From the NCBI GenBank assembly GCA_938075195.1, contig CALJGK010000057.1, forward strand, positions 1 through 35,475: a stretch of DNA of 35,475 nt, in the 5' to 3' direction. Source of the DNA: an uncultured SAR86 cluster bacterium (GTDB lineage Bacteria > Pseudomonadota > Gammaproteobacteria > Magnimaribacterales > Magnimaribacteraceae). Positions within the stretch are counted from its first letter, which is position 1. Each line of letters begins with the position of its first letter. The position numbers and the translations under genes are program-made. Positions 22,876-30,725 of this stretch are shown here, one piece after another. The notes beneath the pieces are model-generated. The model was not told the origin of the DNA and searched no databases. It worked only from the letters and a program-made list of their open reading frames with translations.

Positions 22876-23580
22876 ATTAAAGATAAAACAATTCTCATAA
22901 CGGGAGCTGCAAGCGGTATAGGCAGAGCTTGGGCAGAAAATTTTCATGAGGAAGGAGCCATTGTCTTTGCTTGCGATATTCAAGTAGATAAATTATCTGA
23001 GTTAAAAGATATAGGCATAAATACGCTCAGCGCTGATGTTTCCGACCCACAGTCCGTTCAATCTTTTATAAACCTAGCTGTGGAAAAAACTGGCTCAGTA
23101 GATGTGTTATTTAACAATGCCGGTATGGGTTTTGGTTATAAGATGGATAGTTTTCCTGAGGGGTCTTTTGAACATCATGTGGCTGTTCATTTATTTGGAA
23201 CCATCTACGGGATGCGCTATGCGCTGCCTATCATGCAAGAACAAGGGCATGGCAGGATTATTAACACTATTTCTAGAAACGCGGAGACAAATGTTCAGCG
23301 GACTTCGGCTTATGCGGCTGCTAAAGCTGGTATATGGTCTGCATCGCGAGTTGCGGCGAACGAAAATCGTGATCAAGACATTCTTATCAATATGATTATT
23401 CCTGGCCCGACAAATACAAGTATTTGGGGCAAGGACATGCCGCATTTACAAAAACCAGAGGATACTTTTCCAACGGCTAAATTATTGGCCTCAATGGAAA
23501 CAGGAGGTCCAACAGGAAAGGTTTATTGGGATGAAAAAGAATATCCGATGTTCAATGGCAAAAATGAAATATTAAATTGA
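22876..23580 (+). CDS. Short-chain dehydrogenase/reductase, ATT start (234 aa)
   Basis: A classical SDR using NAD(P). From the ATT at 22876 the protein begins (M)KDKTILITGAASGIGRAWAE, with the TGxxxGIG cofactor motif at residues 9-16 in its usual place. NNAGMG follows, and the catalytic set is Ser in NTISRNAE and Tyr/Lys in YAAAK. Any start at ATG, GTG or TTG (the first is GTG 23080) would remove the whole cofactor-binding half. The last gene of the cluster, it ends 40 nt before a strong hairpin terminator. Confidence 0.85.
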   Translation: MKDKTILITGAASGIGRAWAENFHEEGAIVFACDIQVDKLSELKDIGINTLSADVSDPQSVQSFINLAVEKTGSVDVLFNNAGMGFGYKMDSFPEGSFEHHVAVHLFGTIYGMRYALPIMQEQGHGRIINTISRNAETNVQRTSAYAAAKAGIWSASRVAANENRDQDILINMIIPGPTNTSIWGKDMPHLQKPEDTFPTAKLLASMETGGPTGKVYWDEKEYPMFNGKNEILN

Positions 23581-23620
23581 ATGAAACTTCACTCAAGAAT
23601 AAAGCCGCAAAATTAATAAA

Positions 23621-23654
23621 AAAACCCCTTCTGAAAAAAAACAAAAGGGGTTTT
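23621..23654. terminator. Bidirectional rho-independent terminator
   Basis: A 10-bp perfect stem (aaaacccctt paired with aaggggtttt) with a 14-base A-rich loop, flanked by A and T runs. It lies between the convergent SDR gene and the secreted-protein gene at 23664, so it can serve both. Confidence 0.85.
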
Positions 23655-23663
23655 GCTTAATTT

Positions 23664-24110
23664 TTAATTAACTTGAAACACTTCAAACTTTAAAGTTCCT
23701 GCAATAAGATCAACGGTTCCTTGTGCGTGATTAATAACACCATTATTAATAGTATCGAAAGAGTACATAGTTAAAATTTTTCCATCACGAGTCCAAGACC
23801 CTTGCAACGAGGCATATTGCAATTCACCATCTTGATTTATTGTTCTTGCTTGCCCTGTGAATTCTCCAGAATTTCTATCATCAGTGCTTACTGTGAAATT
23901 ATGAGTAAGGTAAACCTTCCCATAGCCTTCTCCTACAATACCTTCAGAAGTAATCGTGCTTTGTCCATTACCAGCAGTCCAAGAAGTCATATTGAAATTA
24001 GCTGGAAAGCTTTCGCCTTGCACATCAAAAGAATAGACACCTTGAGAGATGAAAAGAAACAGAGAAGTTAACGCCCCTAAAGCTATTTTATTTTTAATTA
24101 TTTTTATCAT
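23664..24110 (-). CDS. Secreted hypothetical protein A of a paralogous pair (148 aa)
   Basis: A signal peptide (IALGALTSLFLFISQGVYSF) precedes a beta-rich mature domain. It shares a pattern with the gene at 24922-25344: GESF, then ITS(E), YGKV(Y/F)LT(H/Y)N, GSFTGR-like GEFTGQ, Q.AS.QG, W/F-R-D/E-G and S.D...(N/D)G..N, all in the same order. The two are therefore paralogs of an unrecognised family. The ribosome binding site is aaaagga before the ATG. The gene ends at the shared terminator. Confidence 0.75.
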   Translation of the reverse strand: MIKIIKNKIALGALTSLFLFISQGVYSFDVQGESFPANFNMTSWTAGNGQSTITSEGIVGEGYGKVYLTHNFTVSTDDRNSGEFTGQARTINQDGELQYASLQGSWTRDGKILTMYSFDTINNGVINHAQGTVDLIAGTLKFEVFQVN

Positions 24111-24130
24111 AATTTTTCCTTTTTAATTTA

Positions 24131-24154
24131 ACAGGTTAGTTCAATCTAACCTGT
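24131..24154. promoter_or_regulatory. Inverted repeat upstream of secreted protein A
   Basis: Two perfect 9-bp arms, acaggttag and ctaacctgt, are separated by six bases. The repeat lies 21-44 nt upstream of the start of the - strand gene at 24110. There is no T run on either side, so an operator or a 5' leader hairpin is likelier than a terminator. Confidence 0.45.
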
Positions 24155-24188
24155 AACTACTTTAATTGGTCTATTTTTATACACAACA

Positions 24189-24216
24189 AAAAAATAGGCC
24201 CTTAGGCCTATTTTTT
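24189..24216 (-). terminator. Rho-independent terminator of the lipoprotein gene
   Basis: A 12-bp perfect stem, aaaaaataggcc paired with ggcctatttttt, with a 4-base loop. It lies 16 nt past the stop of the - strand gene at 24232 and is A/T-run flanked on both sides, so it can act in both directions. Confidence 0.85.
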
Positions 24217-24231
24217 AAATACTATATTCGA

Positions 24232-24858
24232 CTACTTCGGTTCAGCACTTGGCTGATAGTCATAATAATTTTCGGTAGGAATCATAAGATGAACATAAGG
24301 AGAATCCTTAAACATGACGTAGGGTGCACCAGTATCAAAATCAGTGGTTTGAGTATCAATAGTTTTAGGATCTTTAGGTAAGAGCATTAAATGAGGACCT
24401 GACTCTATAAAGTGAATAGGATTTGATCCCTCTCTGTCGCCTTCAGAATAGGCTCTGAAATTATCTACTCCTGTATCTCCGTGAAGCATCCAGAGCCAGC
24501 CATCACTTTCCATCTCAGGAATTGTATTATTCATGTACGCATCTACCCAAGCCAAAGAGGCTGCATCCCCACAAGCAGGGTTTGCATCATGAGGAGTATT
24601 GAATCCTCCTTCTGGCATTGGATTAAAGGCAAGACAAACCCAACTATTTGATCCTTCTCTTATCACCTTTCCATTGCTATCTTTAACTGTAGCAAAATCA
24701 CCTATGAAATCAGGGGCGGCTGTTGAATAAGCCCAAATTTGCCATTCAGCTGATGCATGAGACCCATCTGGCTCTCCGTTATTTTCAGAATCATCCATAT
24801 TTGCTCCGCATGAGGCGAGAGAGATCAAAGCCAGAGCTAAACTTAAATTTTTTATCAT
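24232..24858 (-). CDS. Putative lipoprotein of unknown function (208 aa)
   Basis: From the ATG at 24858, which has a GGAGG ribosome binding site, the protein starts with a lipoprotein signal (MIKNLSLALALISLASC) and lipobox LASC. An in-frame ATG at 24903 would bury this signal 15 residues in and was rejected. The mature domain includes EWQIWAYSTAAPDFIGDFAT, CLAFNPMPEGGF and WLWMLHGDTGVDNF, with Trp, His and Asp-rich segments. I do not recognise a family with confidence. It is divergent from the paralog at 24922. Confidence 0.75.
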   Translation of the reverse strand: MIKNLSLALALISLASCGANMDDSENNGEPDGSHASAEWQIWAYSTAAPDFIGDFATVKDSNGKVIREGSNSWVCLAFNPMPEGGFNTPHDANPACGDAASLAWVDAYMNNTIPEMESDGWLWMLHGDTGVDNFRAYSEGDREGSNPIHFIESGPHLMLLPKDPKTIDTQTTDFDTGAPYVMFKDSPYVHLMIPTENYYDYQPSAEPK

Positions 24859-24921
24859 TTTTCCTCCATTGATTAATTTGATAAGGTCAGTATATCTTTT
24901 CATATAAAAAAGGAGAATATT

Positions 24922-25344
24922 ATGAAATTTCTAAAACTAGGTTTAACGATAATCCTATCTGTAACTTTTTCTTTGGCTGCACTAGCTCACAACCCAAAAG
25001 GAGAGTCTTTTTCTTTATCTGGAAAAATTACTTCCATTGAGTTGAAGGATAGCGGTGGCGTTATAACAGTATCTTCCGAAGCAGGAAGATACGGTAAAGT
25101 TTTCTTAACCTACAATGTAATGCTTAATTCAGCCCTCCCAGATCAAGGTTCGTTCACTGGCAGGGGTGTAGGTTTTAATGATGGAGTAAGACAATCTGCA
25201 AGTAGACAAGGTGTTTTTAGAAGGGAAGGTGCCACGATGAAGTTTTGGTCACTAGATGAAGTTACCGATGGCAACATGAACTATTGTGAGACCATCATGA
25301 ATTTAGAGACTGAAACGGTGGAGATGACTTTTTATCCTTTTTAA
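24922..25344 (+). CDS. Secreted hypothetical protein B of a paralogous pair (140 aa)
   Basis: A signal peptide (LGLTIILSVTFSLAALAH) leads into a beta-rich domain homologous in pattern to the protein at 23664-24110 (GRYGKVFLTYN, GSFTGRGVGF, SASRQGVFRREG, SLDEVTDGNMN). It has an aaggaga ribosome binding site. One mature Cys (NYCET) is unpaired. Function unknown. It starts 63 bp from the divergent lipoprotein gene and ends at its own terminator. Confidence 0.75.
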   Translation: MKFLKLGLTIILSVTFSLAALAHNPKGESFSLSGKITSIELKDSGGVITVSSEAGRYGKVFLTYNVMLNSALPDQGSFTGRGVGFNDGVRQSASRQGVFRREGATMKFWSLDEVTDGNMNYCETIMNLETETVEMTFYPF

Positions 25345-25360
25345 ATATTGCTAAGTCAAA

Positions 25361-25390
25361 AAAAAACCCTCTCCTCTGAGGGTTTTTTTT
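25361..25390 (+). terminator. Rho-independent terminator
   Basis: The stem ccctc/gaggg with a 6-base loop is extended by A and T runs, and eight T residues follow. It lies 17 nt after the stop of secreted protein B. Confidence 0.9.
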
Positions 25391-25440
25391 ATTCTTCATT
25401 CTTAACAAATTGTTTAAACTAAATCCTTTAAGGAGTATCT

Positions 25441-26037
25441 ATGGAAGCGAATGAATTACTAGAGTTAACTACTCTCTTAAAGGTTATTTTATGGATCGAG
25501 TTAATTGTTTATCTTGGCATAGGCATATTTGAAATTCTAGATTCCTTTTCTAAAGAAAAGCCCTGGAATTTGAGGAATGGAAAAATAAATAGCTATCTCG
25601 CCATGCGAGAAGTGACTAGTTATAAAATGCATGCATCAGTATGTTTTTTGCTAGGATTCGTAGCACTAAATGCTTTAATGGAAGGAGCCGTAACGCGATT
25701 TGAGTTAGAACTTATCTTTATAAGCTTGGCTCTTATTATGATGCTTTTGTGGATGATTATCCTTCCAGGAAGACTAGGCTTCATAGTACTTTTCTCTAAA
25801 CCTGAGACAACATTACAGATAATCATGTTTGTATTTTTTGCAGATTTGATAAGGCCTTGGGTACTTTATCTTTGTGTATTCCTGAACCTTTGGGGACTCC
25901 TCGTTTACTTTTTACATACTCGAAAGGAATCAATTTCTCCCTATGAGTATAAGACTATTAGAAATGATGCTTTAGAGGCAGGATTAGAAGAAAGCAAGGT
26001 AGAGACCATGGATAAAGCGGCCGGATTTATAAAATAG
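25441..26037 (+). CDS. Hypothetical membrane protein (198 aa)
   Basis: Four hydrophobic helices (VILWIELIVYLGIGIFEIL, ASVCFLLGFVALNALMEGA, LELIFISLALIMMLLWMIIL, LIRPWVLYLCVFLNLWGLLVYF shown in parts) and a charged soluble tail. No family recognised. An aaggag ribosome binding site precedes the ATG. Its stop is 2 nt before the start of the PMT-type gene, so it probably belongs to that transcription unit. Confidence 0.65.
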   Translation: MEANELLELTTLLKVILWIELIVYLGIGIFEILDSFSKEKPWNLRNGKINSYLAMREVTSYKMHASVCFLLGFVALNALMEGAVTRFELELIFISLALIMMLLWMIILPGRLGFIVLFSKPETTLQIIMFVFFADLIRPWVLYLCVFLNLWGLLVYFLHTRKESISPYEYKTIRNDALEAGLEESKVETMDKAAGFIK

Positions 26038-26039
26038 TC

Positions 26040-27392
26040 TTGCGTACCATAAAATTATATTTGCCAATTGGGTTTATACTTTTAATAGGTTCAATTCTTA
26101 GATTTTACAATTTAGGTCAAATACCTTGGCCTGTTTTTGACGAAGTCTTTTATCCTGTTTTTGCCTTCAATTATCTGGAAGGTAAAAATTTTTTCTCAGT
26201 TCATCCTCCGCTTGGATCTTATTTGTTGAGTCTGGGTATTTATTTATATCATTTACTTCCCTGGACAGAGGTCATTAATTTTGGGATTACTGATATTAAG
26301 GATATTAATCCATTGGCTTTTAGGTGGGTCAGTGCATTGTCTGGCGTAATGCTTATATATGTAGGCTATAAACTTGCTTTAGAGATCTTCAATCAAAGAG
26401 GATTTGCCTTGCTGGTAGCATTGTTTTTAACACTAGATGGCTCCCTTTTAGTTGATTCTAGGTTGGGATTAATAAACATATTTTTTAGCCTCTTTGGTTT
26501 GATGGCCATGTTATTTTTAATTAAAGGGATTAAGGGTAATAGCTTGAGTTACTTTGCTCTAGCAGGTTTTTTACTAGGGGCCGCGGTGTCTGTTAAATGG
26601 AATGGACTTGGGTTTTGGTTATCGGGTCTTCTAGTGATATTACAATTTTTTATATTACATAAATACATTACTCACCATCAGGATGTGAAAGAAGTAATTG
26701 CAATATTTCACTTCAAGGCATTAGGTTTAGTTTTTCTCTTTCCTTTCTTAGTGTATCTAGCATTCTGGCTTCCCGATTTATTACACAACAACAGCAATCT
26801 AATAGATCAACATTCTCAAATGATTTCATATCACTTCGAGAACACCGATCAAAAGTTACACCCTTACAGTTCCCCATGGTATACCTGGCCTATGATGATA
26901 AGACCCATAGCTTATTTTTTTGAATCAGGCGCCCAGTCAGGATCTATGATTATTGATGTTGAGGTCTTTAAGGCCATACATCTTTTCCCGAATCCAGCCC
27001 TGAATTTCTTTTCATTGATAGCTGTTGTGATTCTTTCATTGAAGTGGATCGGCTACCTTTCAGAATCTTTGGGTAATAGAAAAATTCGAGAGGAGCTATA
27101 TTTATCAAGCTTTATTCTGTTTGGCTTTTACGCAAATTTTCTACCTTGGGTCCTCGCTTCAAGATCAACCTTTATCTATCATTACCAGCCCGCAGCAATC
27201 TTTTCATTTTTTGCCTTGGCTTATTTTATATATCGTTTAATTCAAAGAAATACCTTTGAAACCAAGCTCCTATATAGTTTTGCCCTTGTCCTTATTTTGC
27301 TCTCAAGCATTTATTGGCTTCCCATACAACTGGGATTGGAAATTTCAGATGAAAGTTTTTATTCAAAAATGTGGTTTGATTCATGGATCTAA
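26040..27392 (+). CDS. Dolichyl-phosphate-mannose-type (PMT, GT-C) glycosyltransferase (450 aa)
   Basis: A multi-spanning GT-C enzyme. The first periplasmic loop carries the catalytic Asp-Glu in PVFDEVFYPVF, followed by the HPPLGSYLL and DSRLGLINIFFSLF motifs typical of protein mannosyltransferases, and SVKWNGLG. The last third has the four-helix PMT C-terminal domain. It would transfer mannose from a polyprenyl-phosphate donor to a protein or lipid in the periplasm. It starts with TTG 2 nt after the previous gene and overlaps the next gene, a polyprenyl-phosphate mannose synthase candidate, by 10 nt. Confidence 0.85.
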   Translation: MRTIKLYLPIGFILLIGSILRFYNLGQIPWPVFDEVFYPVFAFNYLEGKNFFSVHPPLGSYLLSLGIYLYHLLPWTEVINFGITDIKDINPLAFRWVSALSGVMLIYVGYKLALEIFNQRGFALLVALFLTLDGSLLVDSRLGLINIFFSLFGLMAMLFLIKGIKGNSLSYFALAGFLLGAAVSVKWNGLGFWLSGLLVILQFFILHKYITHHQDVKEVIAIFHFKALGLVFLFPFLVYLAFWLPDLLHNNSNLIDQHSQMISYHFENTDQKLHPYSSPWYTWPMMIRPIAYFFESGAQSGSMIIDVEVFKAIHLFPNPALNFFSLIAVVILSLKWIGYLSESLGNRKIREELYLSSFILFGFYANFLPWVLASRSTFIYHYQPAAIFSFFALAYFIYRLIQRNTFETKLLYSFALVLILLSSIYWLPIQLGLEISDESFYSKMWFDSWI

Positions 27393-28510
27393 ATTCTGCA
27401 GACACACTAAGCAATATTTGTTTTGTGCTGCCAACTTATAACGAAGCAGGCAATATAAGAAATATTATTGATGAGATTCTGCATCAACAATCTGATCAAC
27501 CTGCATCAAACTTTTCTATTTTAGTAGTAGATGATAATTCATCAGATCAAACACAAGAGATTGTTAAAGACATTATTAAGACCAAAGATTCTGTTAATTT
27601 AATCACTGGCAATAAAAGAGGCCTTGGAGATGCATACAAAAGAGGGTTTAAGTATGCCTTAGATCATTTAAATGCAGATGTTATTTTCCAAATGGATTCA
27701 GACGGCCAACATGACGCTTCTTTAATCCCTGTTTTTTTGAAAGAAATTAACAAGGGAAGAGATGTTGTTATTGGTTCAAGATTTGTAGAGGGAGGCTCCA
27801 CGCCAGATTTTTCTGCAAGAAGATTAGTAATAAGCAAGATAGGTAATTTTTTAGTTAGATATGTGGGTGGAGTTTCTGACCTCAAGGACTGCACATCAGG
27901 TTATCGAGCTATAAGAGCATCTTTACTAGAAGGCTGTAACTTAAACTTTTTATCTACTAGAGGTTATTCTTTTCAATCCTCGTTAATATGTGATCTTGCC
28001 TGGAGAGGGGCGGATATTTCAGAAATACCCATTATATTTAACTCAAGAAAAGAAGGAGACTCTAAGCTCTCTTTGCATGATCAGATCGAATTTCTAATGA
28101 ACATTCCAAGACTTGGTTTTAGGAATATGGAAGACTTTATTAAATACTCTTTAGTAGGACTGTCTGGCGTGGTAATTAATCTTGGTTTGTACGCATTACT
28201 AACAAGATACTTTGAATTGTCACAGCTAATAGCTCCAATAATATCTATTGAGTCGGCATTGATATCTAATTTCATTCTTAATAATTACTGGACCTTCGGT
28301 CGTAGGTTTTCTGTGAGTAGAATTAGAGTGAAATTTATAAAGTTTCATCTGGTTAGCGGACTGGCTGCAATTATTAATTATCTAATTTTTTTAATCCTTT
28401 TATTATCCTTCGGGATGTATGATATTTATGCAAACTTAATAGGAATTGCGATTGCAGCCGTCTTCAACTATCTCATTAATTCAAACTGGACATGGAAGGA
28501 AATAAGATGA
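27383..28510 (+). CDS. GT2 polyprenyl-phosphate mannose synthase fused to a GtrA-like membrane domain (375 aa)
   Basis: Residues about 1-235 form a Dpm1-like GT-A domain: FVLPTYNEAGNIRNII, VVDDNSSDQT, then FQMDSDGQHD with the metal-binding acidic residues. Residues about 245-375 are a four-helix GtrA-like domain (IKYSLVGLSGVVINLGLYAL and after). Such fusions are known among bacterial and archaeal dolichol-phosphate-mannose synthases. Activity expected is sugar transfer from GDP-mannose (or UDP-glucose) to a lipid phosphate. The 10-nt overlap with the PMT gene argues that it makes the PMT donor. Confidence 0.88.
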   Translation: MDLNSADTLSNICFVLPTYNEAGNIRNIIDEILHQQSDQPASNFSILVVDDNSSDQTQEIVKDIIKTKDSVNLITGNKRGLGDAYKRGFKYALDHLNADVIFQMDSDGQHDASLIPVFLKEINKGRDVVIGSRFVEGGSTPDFSARRLVISKIGNFLVRYVGGVSDLKDCTSGYRAIRASLLEGCNLNFLSTRGYSFQSSLICDLAWRGADISEIPIIFNSRKEGDSKLSLHDQIEFLMNIPRLGFRNMEDFIKYSLVGLSGVVINLGLYALLTRYFELSQLIAPIISIESALISNFILNNYWTFGRRFSVSRIRVKFIKFHLVSGLAAIINYLIFLILLLSFGMYDIYANLIGIAIAAVFNYLINSNWTWKEIR

Positions 28511-29232
28511 TTTATAAAAAATTAATTTTAGTTACCGGGATATTTGTTTTATTTTCTTGTGGCGAAGATATGCCACCTTCTTTGGAAAATTTTAATCTTG
28601 ACCAGGATGTATTTGAATCTGGTGAGTCCTTAACATCCTTGCCTTATGGGTTGTATGACCTGGAACGGAGCTCTTCTTCTGAAGAGACTCTTTTGATAGG
28701 CGTTCATGGCAGTAATAGCCGAGGTTATGAATGGGTATACCCATTGCAAAAACTTAATCATTCAACCAACTTAGTATCCTTTTTTCGTTGGGATGACGAT
28801 TCTTGCCCGAGCCCTAGTGTCAATAATTTACTGCTCTCTATCAAGTCCAAACTAGATCAAAGTCCCAACTTAAATAATGTTGTATTACTGGGTCATAGTT
28901 ATGGGGGGCTTTTAGTAACTATATTTTCTGAGGCATGGGATATAGATGTGCCATTACAAATTCATTCTATTGCTGGTCCGCTTAAAGGTATGGATGGATT
29001 GTCTTCATTCTGCGATTATCAAATTCCTAATTCTTTAAGAGCTGGAACTAACTTGCATCAATGGAGAACCATCCAAGAGCTAGATGGGGCCTTTAAGGAT
29101 TTGAGCTATGATCCACAAGTCGTTGAAATAAACGGCAGCACCGTGACTAGACTTCCTGAGACATACAAAGGCAATAAGCTCGGGCATAATTGGTCTATCA
29201 GTTGGGTGGCTGATGAACTCAATAAGAACTAA
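28507..29232 (+). CDS. Lipoprotein alpha/beta hydrolase (241 aa)
   Basis: The lipoprotein signal IYKKLILVTGIFVLFSCGED gives an acyl-Cys at residue 18. The hydrolase features are LLIGVHGSNSRG (oxyanion region), the nucleophile elbow LLGHSYGGL near residue 130 and a late His in KLGHNW. It would act at the outer or inner membrane surface, facing the periplasm. The ATG at 28507 has an aagga site and overlaps the GT2 stop (ATGA). An upstream in-frame ATG at 28492 was rejected because it spoils the signal. Confidence 0.78.
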   Translation: MIYKKLILVTGIFVLFSCGEDMPPSLENFNLDQDVFESGESLTSLPYGLYDLERSSSSEETLLIGVHGSNSRGYEWVYPLQKLNHSTNLVSFFRWDDDSCPSPSVNNLLLSIKSKLDQSPNLNNVVLLGHSYGGLLVTIFSEAWDIDVPLQIHSIAGPLKGMDGLSSFCDYQIPNSLRAGTNLHQWRTIQELDGAFKDLSYDPQVVEINGSTVTRLPETYKGNKLGHNWSISWVADELNKN

Positions 29233-29256
29233 CTCAATTAATAAGAGAGGTGCGCC

Positions 29257-30720
29257 ATGAAAGCAATTTCAAAAATTATTATTATAAGCGTCTTGGCCTT
29301 GATGACTTTAATGCTATTCAATGCATTTTTGCATACACCTTCAATTGATAAGAATCCCACACCCATCAATTTCACTATTGATGAGCAGCGAGCAATAAAT
29401 CATTTATCAAAGTCGATAGAATTTAAGACTATTTCTAATCAGAATGCCTCTAGCAAAGATTTAAAAGAATTTTTAGACTTTATTGATTGGATAAAAATTA
29501 GCTATAAATTGGTGGTAGAGAACACATCCTTGGAAATGTTTAATCAAACTCTTTTATTCCGATGGGAAGGTAAAGATTCTAACTTACAGCCCATTTTACT
29601 AACGGGGCATTACGATGTTGTGCCTGTCATTCCAGGTACGGAAAATAAATGGCAAGAACCTCCCTTTTCAGGAAAAATCGATTCAGGGTATATTTGGGGG
29701 AGGGGAGCTTTAGATGATAAGAGCGGCGTGATTGGGATACTAGAGGCAGTGACTTATCTTATGGAAGAAGGCTTTCAGCCCGAAAGGACAGTTTACTTAA
29801 GTTTCGGACACGATGAAGAAATTGGCGGAGTAAATGGAGCAGCTTTAGTTGCCAAACATCTAGCAGATAGAGAAATTCAACTTGAATGGTCTCTGGATGA
29901 GGGTTCTTTTTTACTTGGTGGTTTTATTCCAAACGTAGATAAGCTAGTGGCTGCAATAAACGTTGCAGAAAAGGGTAGTGTGACACTTCAGGTTGTTGGA
30001 AAGGCAGAAGGCGGTCATTCTTCAATGCCAACTTCTCAATCAGCGGTAGGTCATTTATCCAAGGCTCTTGCAAAACTGGAAGACAACAGAATGAGTGGAG
30101 AGCTGGAGGGTTTAAGTCTTCAGATGTTCGATGAGATGAGCAGGCATATGCCTTTTATTTATAAAATCGCTTTTGCAAATCGTTGGCTCTTTGGCGGCTT
30201 AATAGATTCTTATTTGGCTAAAATACCTGCGACAAATGCAATGATAAGAACTACTACTGCACCAACAATGCTCTCTGCAAGTATTAAAACAAATGTTTTA
30301 CCTATCGAAGCTGTAGGAACGGTAAATTTCAGAATACATCCTAGAAATTCTGTTGAGGATGTTTTTGATCATGTTCGGGAGTTGGTTGAAAGTGATGATG
30401 TGGAGATTAGAGAGATGTACTATTCCGGAAGGCCGGCTAGTGAAGTATCTAGTTGGGAATCGAGTGGTTATAAAGTTATCGAGAGTTCTGTTAGAGAAAT
30501 TTACGGAGATGTTGTTGTGGCTCCTGGGCTGATGATTGCCGGTTCTGATTCCCGTCATTATGGGAAAGTGGCTGATGATGCGTATAGATTTAATCCATTC
30601 CCTCTTTCAAATGAAGAGTTTGCGGGCTTTCATGGCACTAATGAAAGAATTGAAACTGATGCCTTTATAAAAGGTATAAAGACTTACATTAGAATTATAG
30701 AAGTTGGAGCTTCTAAATAA
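29257..30720 (+). CDS. M20 family metallopeptidase, PM20D1/carboxypeptidase S-like (487 aa)
   Basis: The N-terminal hydrophobic anchor (KIIIISVLALMTLMLFNAFL) places the enzyme in the periplasm. The di-zinc site is complete by eye: His in LLTGHYDVVP, Asp in GRGALDDKSG, the Glu pair in GHDEEIGG, a later Asp-Glu in LDEGSF and the His in MIAGSDSRHYG. Relatives hydrolyse peptides or N-acyl amino acids; the length fits the PM20D1-like branch. The ribosome binding site is agagagg. An MFS transporter starts 5 nt later, which suggests linked hydrolysis and uptake. Confidence 0.9.
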   Translation: MKAISKIIIISVLALMTLMLFNAFLHTPSIDKNPTPINFTIDEQRAINHLSKSIEFKTISNQNASSKDLKEFLDFIDWIKISYKLVVENTSLEMFNQTLLFRWEGKDSNLQPILLTGHYDVVPVIPGTENKWQEPPFSGKIDSGYIWGRGALDDKSGVIGILEAVTYLMEEGFQPERTVYLSFGHDEEIGGVNGAALVAKHLADREIQLEWSLDEGSFLLGGFIPNVDKLVAAINVAEKGSVTLQVVGKAEGGHSSMPTSQSAVGHLSKALAKLEDNRMSGELEGLSLQMFDEMSRHMPFIYKIAFANRWLFGGLIDSYLAKIPATNAMIRTTTAPTMLSASIKTNVLPIEAVGTVNFRIHPRNSVEDVFDHVRELVESDDVEIREMYYSGRPASEVSSWESSGYKVIESSVREIYGDVVVAPGLMIAGSDSRHYGKVADDAYRFNPFPLSNEEFAGFHGTNERIETDAFIKGIKTYIRIIEVGASK

Positions 30721-30725
30721 AAACC

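Noticed and set aside
24166-24381. A + strand frame of 71 codons opposite the lipoprotein gene
   Set aside because: It covers the terminator hairpin and the antisense of a better-supported gene and has no convincing start.
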